From Anthostomella pinea (lineage: Eukaryota > Ascomycota > Sordariomycetes > Xylariales > Xylariaceae): a stretch of DNA of 64,000 bases. The notes below the pieces were generated by a model, which ran no database searches, was not told the DNA's origin, and saw only the letters and a list, made by a program, of their open reading frames with translations. The position numbers and the translations under genes are program-made. The stretch lies in assembly GCA_963556695.1 (NCBI GenBank), contig CAUWAG010000010.1, positions 5,890,001 through 5,954,000 on the forward strand. Direction: 5' to 3'. The stretch's first letter is position 1. Each line of letters opens with the position of its first letter. This document shows positions 22,063 to 33,149 of the stretch, piece after piece.

Positions 22063-24341
22063 ATGGCTCCGGTAAGCTGCATCTCCGCCGACCAGACACG
22101 ACAACAACGACTCCTTCATTGTCTTGCCCCACCCACAGATCAAAAGGCACCTGCTAACGCCTTGAGCAGTCAGCGAAAGCTACCAATGGCGATAAGGATG
22201 AGCTCAACAGCGGTAAGAACCTCTAGAACCTCCCTATAACCATGATGAAGCTGACATGTTGTGCGCAGGCAAGATCTTCTCCGTCTCCGGGTTCGTAAAT
22301 ACCACGCAGCTTCCGCCTACCGCCCGAATCCCTCGAAGCTAATGTCTCGCATAGACCTGTCATCATCGCCGAGGAAATGACTGGTGTTGCCATGTACGAA
22401 CTTGTATGATAACCCTGCCCGTCTTGTCTGCTTGCTTTCATATGCTAACAACGAATAGGTACGAGTCGGTCACGATAACCTGGTCGGGGAAGTCATTCGA
22501 ATCAGTGGCGACCAAGCCACCATCCAGGTTTACGAGGAAACTGGTGCGTGATATACCAGTTTGCAGGCTTAGGATCACCAAGTTAATGGATAGATAGCCG
22601 GTGTCACTGTCGGCGACCCTGTCCAGCGTACCGGCAAGCCCCTCTCCGTCGAGCTTGGTCCCGGTCTACTACACAACATCTACGATGGAATCCAACGGCC
22701 GCTCGAGAAGATCGCGCAACAATCCCAGAGCATCTATATCCCCCGTGGTGTTGCCGCCCCCGCCCTCGACCGAGAGAAGAAGTGGGAGTTTACGCCTACG
22801 TTGAAGGTTGGCGACCACATCTCCGGTGGTGACGTATGGGGAACCGTTTTCGAGAACTCCTTTATCAAGGTCCACAAGGTTATGCTGCCTCCCCGCGCGA
22901 GAGGTACCATCACAAAGATCGCCGGAAAGGGCGAGTACACTGTCGATGAGAAGATCCTTGAGATCGAGTTCAATGGAAACAAGACCGAGCACGGCATGAT
23001 GCACACATGGCCTGTTCGTGTCCCGCGACCTACAACCGAGAAGCTCTCTGCCGACAGCCCCTTCATTGTCGGCCAAAGAGTCCTGGACGCTCTCTTCCCC
23101 AGTGTTCAAGGTGGCACTGTGGCTATTCCTGGTGCTTTCGGTTGTGGCAAGACTGTCATTTCGCAGTCCGTCTCCAAGTTCTCCAACAGCGATGTCATCG
23201 TCTACGTAGGGTGAGTCAACCTCCAATATCCATACCCCGAGGATGTCACGACTCTAACCTAACCCTAGGTGTGGAGAGCGAGGTAACGAGATGGCTGAAG
23301 TCTTGAAGGATTTCCCCGAGCTGTCGATTGAGGTCGAGGGCCGCAGAGAACCTATCATGAAACGAACAACTCTCATCGCCAACACTTCCAACATGCCCGT
23401 CGCTGCCCGAGAAGCGTCCATCTACACTGGTATTACTGTCGCCGAGTATTTCCGTGACCAGGGAATGAACGTTGCCATGATGGCTGACTCGTCGTCGCGA
23501 TGGGCTGAGGCTCTTCGTGAAATTTCCGGTCGTCTCGGTGAAATGCCTGCGGATCAAGGTTTCCCTGCTTACTTGAGTGCCAAGCTTGCCAGTTTCTACG
23601 AACGTGCCGGAAAGACCAACTGTCTGGGTTCTCCCGAGCGTTTTGGCAGTGTCAGCATTGTCGGTGCCGTCAGTCCGCCCGGTGGTGATTTCTCAGACCC
23701 TGTCACCAGTTCGACGTTGGGTATCGTGCAAGTGTTCTGGGGTCTCGACAAGAAGCTTGCCCAACGGAAACATTTCCCTTCCATCAACACCTCCGTATCT
23801 TACACTAAATACGGTACCACACTGGATAAGTGGTACGAGAAGGACTACCCAGACTTCCCCCGGCTGCGTGATCACATCAAGCAGCTCCTTTCCGACTCGG
23901 AAGAGCTGGACCAGGTCGTGCAGCTGGTCGGAAAGTCTGCCTTGTCCGACCCTGACAAGATCACTCTTGATATTGCTACGCTACTGAAGGAAGACTTCCT
24001 GCAGCAGAACGGTTACTCGGATTACGACCAGTTCTGCCCTCTCTGGAAGACTGAGTGGATGATGAAGCTGATTATGGGCTTCCATGATGAGGCACAAAAG
24101 ACTGTCGCACAGGGTCAGAACTGGAACAAGGTCCGCGAGGCGACGGGCGATATACAGGCACAGCTCCGAAGTCTGAAGTTTGAGGACCCGGCTGATGGTC
24201 AGGAGGCAGTCTGCAAGAAGGTATGCCGTCACGTAACCCCATCCCAAACTGTCGATTCCCCTGCTTACTAACCCGACCATTTAGTACGAGGAAGTTCAGC
24301 AGACGATGATGGACAAGTTTGCTTCTGTTATGGATGAATAA
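22063..24341 (+). CDS. vma-1: V-type ATPase catalytic subunit A
   Basis: Eight exons: 22063..22071, 22170..22212, 22269..22290, 22355..22403, 22459..22543, 22598..23210, 23269..24220, 24285..24341. They give 609 residues, as expected for fungal VMA1 proteins. All joints keep frame with GT-AG ends; exon 1 codes only MAP. Conserved blocks include the P-loop GAFGCGKT (about residues 248-255), [13 protein letters not shown], the [17 protein letters not shown] block, and [14 protein letters not shown]. The protein is the ATP-hydrolysing subunit of the peripheral V1 sector, which drives proton pumping into the vacuole. It has no intein, unlike yeast VMA1: the P-loop region is continuous. Five introns crowd the first 540 bp, as is common for this gene in filamentous fungi. 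Confidence 0.97.
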
Positions 24342-25620
24342 ATGGTCTCACTGGTGGGGGCATTGCGCGGTGTAAATAAATAGGGGCTAGGAGGCGCGAA
24401 ACAGGTGTGAACGAGGGCAAATACACCCTCGCCTATAGCATTACAGTATTGTGTCATCATTATTGACTCTTGAATCCGTCTTGGATTACTATGCGTTCTT
24501 GATGATACCGTGCGTTTTTGAGGATGTGAAACATATACACACATTCAATATGCACAAATGCACATCTCGAACAGGCGTAATCATCACTCCGCTATTCCAT
24601 ATGTCCTCCAACCGACTGTTTCTATTGCTCATACCGAACAGGAACAGCATGCAGCCCTTTGCATGGCTAGAAACTAGAACAATTGCGACTTGTTAGGAAG
24701 GAAGTTACTCGGACCAAAGGAGATAATATCACCCTGGAATACCACGTCATCTATCATTCTATATGATTACCTTGGTTTCGAGAGCGAGATAGCGGTACAA
24801 GATACGGTTGTAGGCTTACATGTAGTAACTAACGACTCCTTGTTCTGGTCTTCTGTTTGCATCGTCATGGAAAGCAGCACATCATAGTATGTGATTTTTT
24901 TCTGCCAAGAATAATCGAAGTAAGATGGATGGTAGATATCTCGTACTATGATAGTACTTAGTATATATCGATCATACTTCGTGATATTGCAATTTGAATC
25001 CGAATTGAGGGTCCTTATAGAACCAGATTCGCTGGTCGTACCCCTGATGCCGCGTTTCCGTACCAGTTTTCCTTGACCTATGATGCAAATACCCAACACC
25101 TGAAGCGCAAGGGATGTCTTCCGCTCTACGGAATCGTATCTCGACACCGAAATCAAGTCGGGCCTGGGGATGCCCTTCCGGTTGTGCTTAAGATACTGAA
25201 AGGATATCCAACGCTTGCTGCCCAACAATATGGTATGTCTGCCAATCGCTTCCTGAACTCCAGTATGCCTGCGTAAAGCGACATGCGTAACTTCCGGGTT
25301 CCTATTCGATGTAACAGAATCATTGACCGCTGGTAGTTGACTTCCTCGTCTGAGGGTATAATGCCGAATAAGGTGTGGATGGATGCGAAGAAGAGAAAGT
25401 CGTAACTCGTGACTCGTGACCCGTATGCAAGCCTCCTCGTTCTGACTCGACTCGATGCTTTCGGTGTGCTCGGCCGGAGATGGGTAGCCTTTCACTCGCT
25501 CCACCTATAGCCGTGCCGTCGCAAGTTATGATGCCATCCTGCAGAGCAGCATCCTCCATTCCTCTTTTTTCCTCTTTTCCTTCTCTTCGAACTGTCTGTC
25601 AATCGAGCCCATTCACTCAC
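24342..25620. other. Intergenic between convergent genes
   Basis: Contains the 3' ends of VMA1 (plus) and the Sec2-like gene (minus). A minus-strand frame of 245 codons (24767..25504) has no ATG at its 5' end, no recognisable domain and biased, low-complexity composition; I do not call it. Confidence 0.5.
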
Positions 25621-26481
25621 TCACTCCTCCTCCCCCTCCTCCAGCAGCGCCTTCACCCTCTCGATCCTCCCCATCGCGCCCTCGAGCCGGCCCAGCCGAT
25701 CCCTCTTCTCGACATCCCGACGCTCCAGCACGCTGACGCGCTCCTCGAGCTTCGCGCGCGCGCGCCGCTCCGTCGCCACCATCTCGTTGGCCTGCTCGAA
25801 CAGCGTCACGCTCAGCTCCTCGACCTCTTTGGAGGTGTCGTCCAGCTTGCCCTCGGCCGCCGCCCGCAGCTCCTTCTCGCGCGACAGCGCCTCTAGCAGG
25901 TCGTCCGTGCTAGCCGTGGATGGTAGTGGTGGCTCCGGGCTGCCGCGGCTATTGAGGTGGTGCGGGAGCGGGAGTGGCGGGATGTGCGGCGAGGAGATAG
26001 AGGCGCGCGATTGCGATTGTGAGGATAGGTTCGGTGTCGATTTGCGCGGGGATAGAAGTTGTGATAGTCGCGAGGCGGCGCCCGCCGGGAGGAACGAGGA
26101 CCGCGGACTGCTGGCGGGCACGCTGGGCGTCGGGGTGTGCGGCCGCTTGCTATTGCTATTGGCGATTGTGTTGTTCGCGGCCGCGGCCGCTCGCAACCGT
26201 GAGAGCTCGTCCTCGTAGTCGGCCCAGCGGTCGACGGCCGCGGTGGCCTTTTGGTTGAGTAGCCGGACCTGGGCTTGTAGGTCTTCGATCTGCTTCTGCG
26301 CTTGCAGGAGGGCAGAGTGCGAGTCGGACCCCGTGCCCGGAGGCAGCGAGAGTCCGCAGTTGGGACAGCAGGTTTCCGTTGTCGTTAACATTGTTGTTGT
26401 TGTGGTTGTGGACATCTTTCTGGACTTTTTGGTGGGAGTAGATAGGGGTGGGAGTGTCATGGTCATTGTTGTGGTAGACAT
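25621..26481 (-). CDS. Short Sec2-type Rab guanine nucleotide exchange factor
   Basis: A single exon of 286 codons. A threonine-rich N-terminus is followed by CCPNCGLSLPPG (about residues 38-49), a coiled coil (LLQAQKQIEDLQAQVRLLNQ), a Ser/Pro-rich linker (about 108-190) and a C-terminal coiled coil. The last part, with LTEALSREKELRAAAE-like heptads and EELSVTLFEQANEMVATERR, is the Sec2/Rabin GEF signature that opens the nucleotide pocket of the exocytic Rab (Sec4). Yeast Sec2 has over 700 residues; this protein lacks the long C-terminal half. It probably acts on secretory vesicles, or is a paralogue with only the GEF domain. The start codon at 26479-26481 is the first ATG; a second ATG lies 22 codons in. 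Confidence 0.75.
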   Translation of the reverse strand: MSTTTMTMTLPPLSTPTKKSRKMSTTTTTTMLTTTETCCPNCGLSLPPGTGSDSHSALLQAQKQIEDLQAQVRLLNQKATAAVDRWADYEDELSRLRAAAAANNTIANSNSKRPHTPTPSVPASSPRSSFLPAGAASRLSQLLSPRKSTPNLSSQSQSRASISSPHIPPLPLPHHLNSRGSPEPPLPSTASTDDLLEALSREKELRAAAEGKLDDTSKEVEELSVTLFEQANEMVATERRARAKLEERVSVLERRDVEKRDRLGRLEGAMGRIERVKALLEEGEEE

Positions 26482-27634
26482 TGCTGCTGCATGTAATGTC
26501 TTACTCCCTTGGGTCGTCGGTGGCGGTGGCGGCGCGAAGCGTCCGAGTGGTGTCGATCTGTGCTCAGTCTCGGTCTGCCGATTTAAGTGTTACGGGTTGC
26601 GCGATGTCCAAGGAATTGGGGATTCGGCTGTTAGTTGAGTGCTCTTTTTGTCGGCTTCCAGGGCAATCGTGTCGTCACAGATGATATGTAGAGAGGCTGG
26701 GGGTTCTGTCATGAAGACGGGAATCAATGAATGCCATAGAACCCTGAATTTGCGACTGGAATTCCTTATTTGCGGAACGGCTATGCAGAGATGACAGGAC
26801 AGGCCTGCCCGGCGCTTACTAGTCCGCGTTATTTATGGAGCGGGGGTAATTCAGGTGCTCCAGCCTCCTTTGCACTTGCTGCGCCTCCTTGGTTTCGCAT
26901 TCGAACTACGCGCAATCGCAATCTATCTGGGGAAGGTGGGGGCATGTTCAACGTTCCTTCATGCTTCTGCAGACTGCAGCAGGACTGTGGACATAGCTCG
27001 TGTCCAGTCTCTGGTCTGATCAACTCGGACATTTTTCGTATCTATCCCACCGCAAAACCCCATTCCCGTCTACTCTTTTCGTATCATCCAAGATGTCACG
27101 CTGTTCAGCGGCCATGGCTACAGCAACGACCTCAGTCATCCGCACCGCCAGCTTCGGGCAAAGACACTCATATAGGTAATGTTTCGTGCGGAGGATGAGC
27201 CACCGTTACGAACGCCTTGTCCGGAAGTATGGTTGCTTCGAGGTCAAACTTATTTCTCCAGTGCCTGCCTTCTACCGTGCCCAAGTACGTCGCTAGGCCA
27301 CCCAAGCAACTTGGGGCTTTGGTCTGGGAAATGCCATGATGTTTGCTCCTATGCGGGCTGTCTTCGTACGCAGAAGGCCGGTCCAGTTTCAATCGGGATA
27401 TTGGAACCGAGCTATCCATATCCCGCCTATCCTTCGTGGGCACTGCAGGATGTGGTGTAGCCTGTCTGGTATGATTTGAAGTGCACTGACGGATACCCGA
27501 ATTTCCCCTCTTCTACACCACGATGTTGAATTTCTCTGCTGTCGTTCAACGCTGTCGCTGTTGTCATATTTGGCCATCATGCCTTTGTGTGCCGCGTCAA
27601 CCTACGAGACCCAGGCGAGGTCAGGGCAGTCGTC
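26482..27634. other. Intergenic, no gene recognised
   Basis: Promoter side of the Sec2-like gene (minus) and 5' side of the HET pseudogene (plus). Short frames at 26770..27460 have no recognisable domain. Confidence 0.45.
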
Positions 27635-29866
27635 ATGGATCGTGTCTCGGCCGCCGACAAGCAGCATCAGCTCCCGCCGCTGGAGGATTACATTCACAAG
27701 CCTCTCCTCCGAACAAACGGAATTCGTGTCTTTGAGCTCAGTCCATCGCAAGATACCAACACTCCTTTGGAAGGAACCCTCAGTGAAATCGGACTGGATG
27801 ACCTCACCCCCTATCACTGCTTGTCTTAGACTTGGGGTTCCTTGGACGAGGCGAAACAACTCATTATCAACACAGCTGGCGGCAGCTACTGCATAGCAAT
27901 AACTGCCAACCTTCACGACGCTTCCACCCATTTGAGGGCCGGTCTTGAAGCCACCCATATGTGGGTCGACGCTCTATGTATCAATCAGCAAGATGACTTG
28001 GAGAAGGGCAACCAAATTCCACTCATGAGACGAATTTACCAGGGAGCATTATCGGTATGTGTGTGGCTAGGCACTGATACTAGGGCATCTGCTGGGTTGC
28101 AATACGTCGAAGCTGTCTCTAGATGTTTGCGGGGCATTGAAGGTGACAATGCAGAAGACGAATGTTTAGTCGACAAGGCGTGAAGTACCTGGCTCAACTG
28201 CCCTGGTTTCGTCGTCGCTGGGTCGCACAGGAGGTTGCACTCAATCCAAACGTCCCGATGTATTGTGGCAATGTAAGGATGCCGTGGATACGAATCGCCC
28301 AGACCTTGTGGGAAAGGAATGATATCTCAAGAGCGCTTTGCTCTATGATCAAGCTCTGGAAGGCACACGTGCTGCGCACCAAGGAAAGCAGCCTCGGAAT
28401 ACTAGAGCTGCTGGAGGATCTGCATGACTCCGGCTGCGCCGATGGCAGGGATAGGTCAGTACCCATCCGGTTTGTTCTATGTCGAACCTGACCGTCCTCC
28501 GAATTCCAGTCGTTTTCATATCAACTTCACCAAAGGTTTGAGAATTGACAGTAGCGCTGATCTTTTATGTCGAATAGGATAAATGCCCTCGCAGGACTTG
28601 CTACAGACGTCCAGATGAACATATCTAACTCTTTGGGATCGCCCCCGATCTCAAAGCTGCTAAAGTATGGTGAAGAACAAAACACAGTCGAGTTCAAGTT
28701 CAGACAGGCGGCACACGAGAGAGGAATATACGTCGACACAACCTACCAAGACACTGTTGAGGACGTATACCCCAAATTTGCCTCAGAAGTCTTGTTTTGG
28801 AGTCCTGGGAGCTCGTTTGGACTTTTGCAAGCCGCTTCCCGTCGTGCTACCAATCCGGACAACAACGCAATTCCATCCTGGGTGCCGGACTGGAGGCTCC
28901 ATCTACGCCGGTGCCCAATACCACAAATCGGTAAAATTACCCATCACGATGATCTTCGGGCCTACCCTTACCGCAACAGTACGGGGCTCCCTCGGATGTT
29001 ACTGTTGGGAAGTGAGTTCTTTATCATGGGCCAGATGAGTGCTGTTAGTGAACATTTTCCGGACGAGGGGACCGATATCGCTATCATCACATGGTTGGCG
29101 CAGGTGTATTCTTGCGTATGCGACTGGATGCAACAAAAAGCACCTGGCCGGACTTTGGTCGAGAATGAAGACACCGCCGCCCACTTGCTCCTGGACGCTC
29201 TCACGGCCGGCACCTGGCTTTTAGATGAAGATGCGAAAGTTTCAGCTGCGAGGGTCATGCAACATCACACCCTCGACGTCCTACGGGGAAGTGCGGACTA
29301 TAACAGTTTACAAGACGACGAACGAAGCTCATCACTGCAGCTCATCCGTAGCGTGATGAACGGACGCTGTTTATTCCAATGGGATGCATTCACCGAATTA
29401 TCTCCTGAAAGTGAGAGCCTTGGATTGCCGCCAACATACTCATTGGACTCGACAATATTACGGCTAGGAGTGGGTGCATCACACGTAAGAGAGCGCGACG
29501 AAATAGTCGCCAATGCCCCAGCGCATCCCAGAGTCGAGGGCTGGCTGTTGACGGGAGTCTTGATCAAATCTCTGGACCATTGCGGACACTTTTGTATTCA
29601 TTGTAACCGTGAAGCCGCGGGCTTACGTATTACGAGAAGCGTCATCGCTTTCAAAGACGGACGCTGAGCTTGCCGAATGGCGCCCAAACTCGCTGATGGG
29701 GCAAGTGGCCCCGTGGGCGGAATGTTTTGAGTATTCTTTCCTCGGTGAGGCCTATGTCAACATGTGCTATCACGAACATGGGAGGCCCTATTCTAATAAA
29801 ATTGAAGGCGTTCCATACAGTCAGATGAAGTTCGAGGGAGGAAGCAGCTTTCTGTGGCTCGCATGA
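27635..29866 (+). pseudogene. HET-domain (heterokaryon incompatibility) gene, decayed
   Basis: From the ATG at 27635 the frame carries a typical HET start (RVFELSPSQD, then PYHCLS), but the tyrosine of the LSYTWG motif is replaced by TAG at 27827-27829. The domain goes on with MWVDALCINQQDDLEKGNQI and CVWLGTDT. A frameshift near 28150-28165 precedes FRRRWVAQEVALN. A GTCAGT...AATAG intron (28455..28577) joins CADGRDR to INALAGLATD, matching the RDRINALAGL block of the family. A third break after about 29640 is followed by a relic of the C-terminal block (FEYSFLGEAYV). HET proteins trigger cell death when incompatible hyphae fuse. This copy is not functional as read, unless the breaks are sequence errors. 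Confidence 0.8.
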
Positions 29867-31132
29867 CTACTAGGTGGCTTCTCATCATCGACTAAGCCAA
29901 GGACGAGGGGAAACTAGTCGAATTCAAGTATTGCAATACAAATCATGAGAATGCTGAAACTCACTACCTGTTTACATATCTGTCAAGATCTCCTATCCCT
30001 ATGAGTCTTGTCGTATATACCGGCTGTGCATTAGCTGTTCGCAGTACTAATAGTAGCGCCTTGGTTACAGACCATTAGCAACATCGACAGCGGCTCAGTA
30101 GAACACTACAGCGCAGAGAAAACATACCCACTGGACCTGGCGCGCCAGGAACGAGCCACGTGGAATATGAGGATGCGCGGGATCGTCGATGACTCCCTTT
30201 TCCCGGTCTCGACAATGAAGGTCGTGGGTAGCCGGTCCCGTGTATGCCCTTTGCAAGTGAAAATTCTCCCCAAAAAAAACATTGCACAGAGGTCATTTGA
30301 ACTGCAAACCTCCAGAAAGTGTACTATAAGATTGCAAAAAAGAACAGCCGGAAGAGAAGAAGGGGTTAGCTTAATTTTCGCCTTCCTACTGCCGGAAAAC
30401 CAGTTGGTTTGTCCTGTCGACTAAATTGACCATCGTCCTACAGGAAACTTTGGTGGGAACGTCAGATGCTGATTTTTGCTCACATTAGGATATATATATG
30501 TCCCTATCCTATCCATGCCCTCGGGTTTCCTGGTTGGGCATGCTGCTGTATGCGCCGTACTCTCGCTTCTTCCGACGCCTTCGCATTGTTTCGGCTATGC
30601 GCACTTCATGACCGAAACCTACTTGTTGACAGCGCGGAAGAACTGGTGGATAGCCCGGAGAAACCAGTAGATAGCACGAGAGAACCAGTAGAGAATGCGG
30701 AATAACATGTAGACACCCATGCAAGGCGGCGATCATACTCCCAGCCAAGTTATAATAAGACACAGCTCGAAGCCTCATAATTCATACGTTTTCAAGAGCT
30801 TCCCTTTGTCCGGATGATCTTATAGGGGTTGGTTATTAACATTATGAAGCGCGATACAAATACACTCACGCCAGGTAAGGGCACAAACGCCATGGACACA
30901 CGCGCGCCAAGTATTTTCTGCGTTCTTTGTCGCGACACACTCCGATCCACACCAGGTGAGAAGCTAGGTATCCATATCATCGAGACAGTGCCTCCGGTAT
31001 AGACAAAGCTTGTAACACAACACAAAGACCGCCTCCTATTCCCAAGGTAGCCAGTCTAGCTCTAATCCCGCCCCTGCGCCCTCGCTCGCTCGCTCGCAAA
31101 ACCACGTCGTCCAAACGCCCTTCCCCCCCAGT
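29867..31132. other. Intergenic, no gene recognised
   Basis: Contains a 21-bp minisatellite (30620..30706) and a CTCG run (about 31081-31096). The right end is the 3' flank of ERG2. Confidence 0.5.
30620..30706 (+). repeat. 21-bp minisatellite
   Basis: About four imperfect copies of a 21-bp unit (for example GAAGAACTGGTGGATAGCCC and GAGAAACCAGTAGATAGCAC). The unit is a multiple of three, so it reads as a seven-residue repeat (EELVDSP, EKPVDST, REPVENA) in a 79-codon frame that otherwise looks non-coding. Confidence 0.6.
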
Positions 31133-31902
31133 CTAAAACTTGCCGGCCAGCAGATTCTTGCCCATCTCGCGCGCGGTCACATACGTAGTGCGCCACAGGG
31201 TGGGGAAGTCGAGGGTGCTGGACAGGCCGTCGGCAAACCCAAAAAACATCATGGGCGGGATCCAGCCGCGGGCGTACTCGAGCGCGAAGCAGCCGCCGTC
31301 GGGCATCTTGTACTGCTTGACGACCCCCCGGCGCAGGTGGTGCACGCTGCCCGGCAGGTAGACCTCGGGCTCGTAGTCGCCCGGCGCGTACGCCTGCTGC
31401 GACCCCGTCAGGATGTGGAAGTAGTCGTCCGCCGTGTGCCGGCCCGTGTGGCCCTCGGTGCCGATTGTGGTTCCGAAGATTATTAGGTATTCTGTGATGC
31501 CTGGTTGCGTGCGCGTGTGTTAGCTACGTTTCTCTCGTAGAGAATAGGACAGAGCGTGGTAAACTTGAAGTGAGACTTACTGGCATGGATGATGTACATG
31601 CCCCCCATGGCGCCGCCGGCGTTGTTGAAGAACCACTCGCTGTGGTCCGGGTTGACGTTGTCGGGGTACTTGCCGTGCAGCTCGGCGACGATGCTCTGTA
31701 CTATAGCGCGCGTGTCGTTGCCGAAGGTCTCGACGTTGCGCTTGGCAACGGCATGCAGCTCCTCCCTGTCGAAGAGGTAGAAGCTCTCGAGGTTGCGCTC
31801 CAGCAGGTAGTAGACGGGCGTGAGCGCGCCGATCACGATGCCGATGATCATCAGCAGCCGCGTCAGGCCGCCGCCGCTGTTTGACGTCTGTGAGGGTGCC
31901 AT
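31133..31902 (-). CDS. erg2: C-8 sterol isomerase
   Basis: Two exons, 31581..31902 and 31133..31500, joined over an 80-bp GTAAGT...CCAG intron to give 229 residues. An N-terminal membrane segment ([18 protein letters not shown], about residues 17-34) is followed by the sigma-1/ERG2 domain: [20 protein letters not shown] at the exon joint, [32 protein letters not shown] and the C-terminal [13 protein letters not shown]. The enzyme moves the sterol B-ring double bond from C8 to C7 in ergosterol synthesis at the endoplasmic reticulum and is the target of morpholine fungicides. The start MAPSQ is chosen because the longer frame upstream lies in the shared promoter region. It is divergent from CSL4, 386 bp away. 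Confidence 0.97.
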
Positions 31903-32288
31903 TCTGGTGTACTGGCAATTGGAAGGAGAGGAGAAAGGAAAGAAAGAGGCTGACGGACTCGAACTGACGCTAAAGGAGTGTAGGTGCTCTCTCACCAGAT
32001 TTATAGAAAGTCGATCCTGTGTTGACGATAGGGGTCCAATATCGCATTTAACATTTAACGGTGAGCTCGGCAAGTGGGGCTCGGAAACCAGACAACCGGA
32101 TCGCACCACAATTGCAGCTGCAGCTCGGCAGGGGCATTCAGCGGTGGGACCCCTGTAAACAGAACTGCAGCTGCCGTCAACTTTACCATCGGCCCAACGA
32201 GCTCGACAACCTCCGACACTGCATCATCACCAAAAAAGTCAGACCATCTCCGCGACCTCCATCCAAACGCAACCCGCCAAGCTATACG
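31903..32288. promoter_or_regulatory. Shared promoter region of ERG2 and CSL4
   Basis: A 386-bp gap between two divergent start codons must hold both promoters and 5' UTRs. No clear sterol-response element or TATA box was identified by eye. Confidence 0.5.
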
Positions 32289-33149
32289 ATGGCGCAGTCG
32301 CAGCTCCAACAGATGATTGCCGTCCCCGGCCAGCTGCTCGGCCCCAGCAACAAGTACGTCGCCGGCCCGGGCACACACATCCACGAGTCGAACCTGTACG
32401 CCTCGCTCCTCGGCACCGTCGCCGTGTCGCAACCGCCCTCTTCCACCTCTTCCAAACCCACAACGACCGCCGGCCTCGCCAAGCGCCTACACCGCATCCA
32501 AGCCGTCCTCCAGTCCCCATCCCCAACCGACAAATCCAGCAACGGCGCAACAACCCTCCCCACGATCTCGGTCGCGCCCCCGAGCGGTGGTGCTGTTGGT
32601 GGTAGTAACGAGAAGCGCGAGGTGCTGCCCGAGGTCCACGACGTGGTGCTTTGCCGTGTGACGCGCATCGCGCCCAAGCAGGCGACGGTGGCGATCCTGG
32701 TCGTGGGCGACGCCGTGCTCGAGGCCGAGTGGCAGGGCGTCGTGCGCGTGCAGGACGTGCGCGCCACCGAGAAGGACCGCGTGCGTATCTACGAGAGTTT
32801 TCGGCCGGGGGATATTGTTAGGGCGCAGGTGGTGAGTTGTTCCTTTCCGTCTGGACCTCCCTCCCTCTCTCCCTCGCTTGCTTGCGTTGGGGAGTAAGAG
32901 AGGGTGATATTTGACGGTGGTGGTGGTGGTGAGAATGAGGAGATATGTGATGAGTACGGGCTGATGAAAACCACATAGATATCGTTGGGCGACCAGGCGA
33001 ACTACTACCTTTCGACGGCTAGCAATGAGCTAGGCGTCATTATGGCCACGAGCGAGGCGGGCAATACGATGTATCCCGTTAGTTGGAAGGAGTACAAGGA
33101 TCCTGAGACGGGCCTGAGTGAGAGTCGGAAGGTTGCGAAGCCTATGTGA
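32289..33149 (+). CDS. csl4: Exosome complex cap subunit CSL4
   Basis: Two exons, 32289..32831 and 32979..33149, with a GTGAGT...CATAG intron of 147 bp; 237 residues. The N-terminal domain shows VPGQLLGPSNKYVAGPGTHI and ASLLGTVAV (about residues 11-50), then a Ser/Thr-rich linker, then an S1-type RNA-binding fold (HDVVLCRVTRIAPKQATVAI, YESFRPGDIVRAQV), and the C-terminal zinc-ribbon-like region (DQANYYLSTASNELGVIMA, MYPVSWKEYKDPETG). CSL4 sits on the cap of the RNA exosome and helps feed RNA for 3'-5' processing and decay. The start is the first ATG after the short upstream gap and matches the family N-terminus. Confidence 0.95.

Noticed and set aside
22063..24341. Possible intein in VMA1 as in yeast
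   Set aside because: The P-loop GAFGCGKT region is continuous with its family neighbours and the protein has normal length.
24767..25504. Minus-strand open frame of 245 codons between VMA1 and the Sec2-like gene
   Set aside because: It begins with GTG, shows no domain, and lies in the convergent 3' flanks. The composition is not like neighbouring genes.
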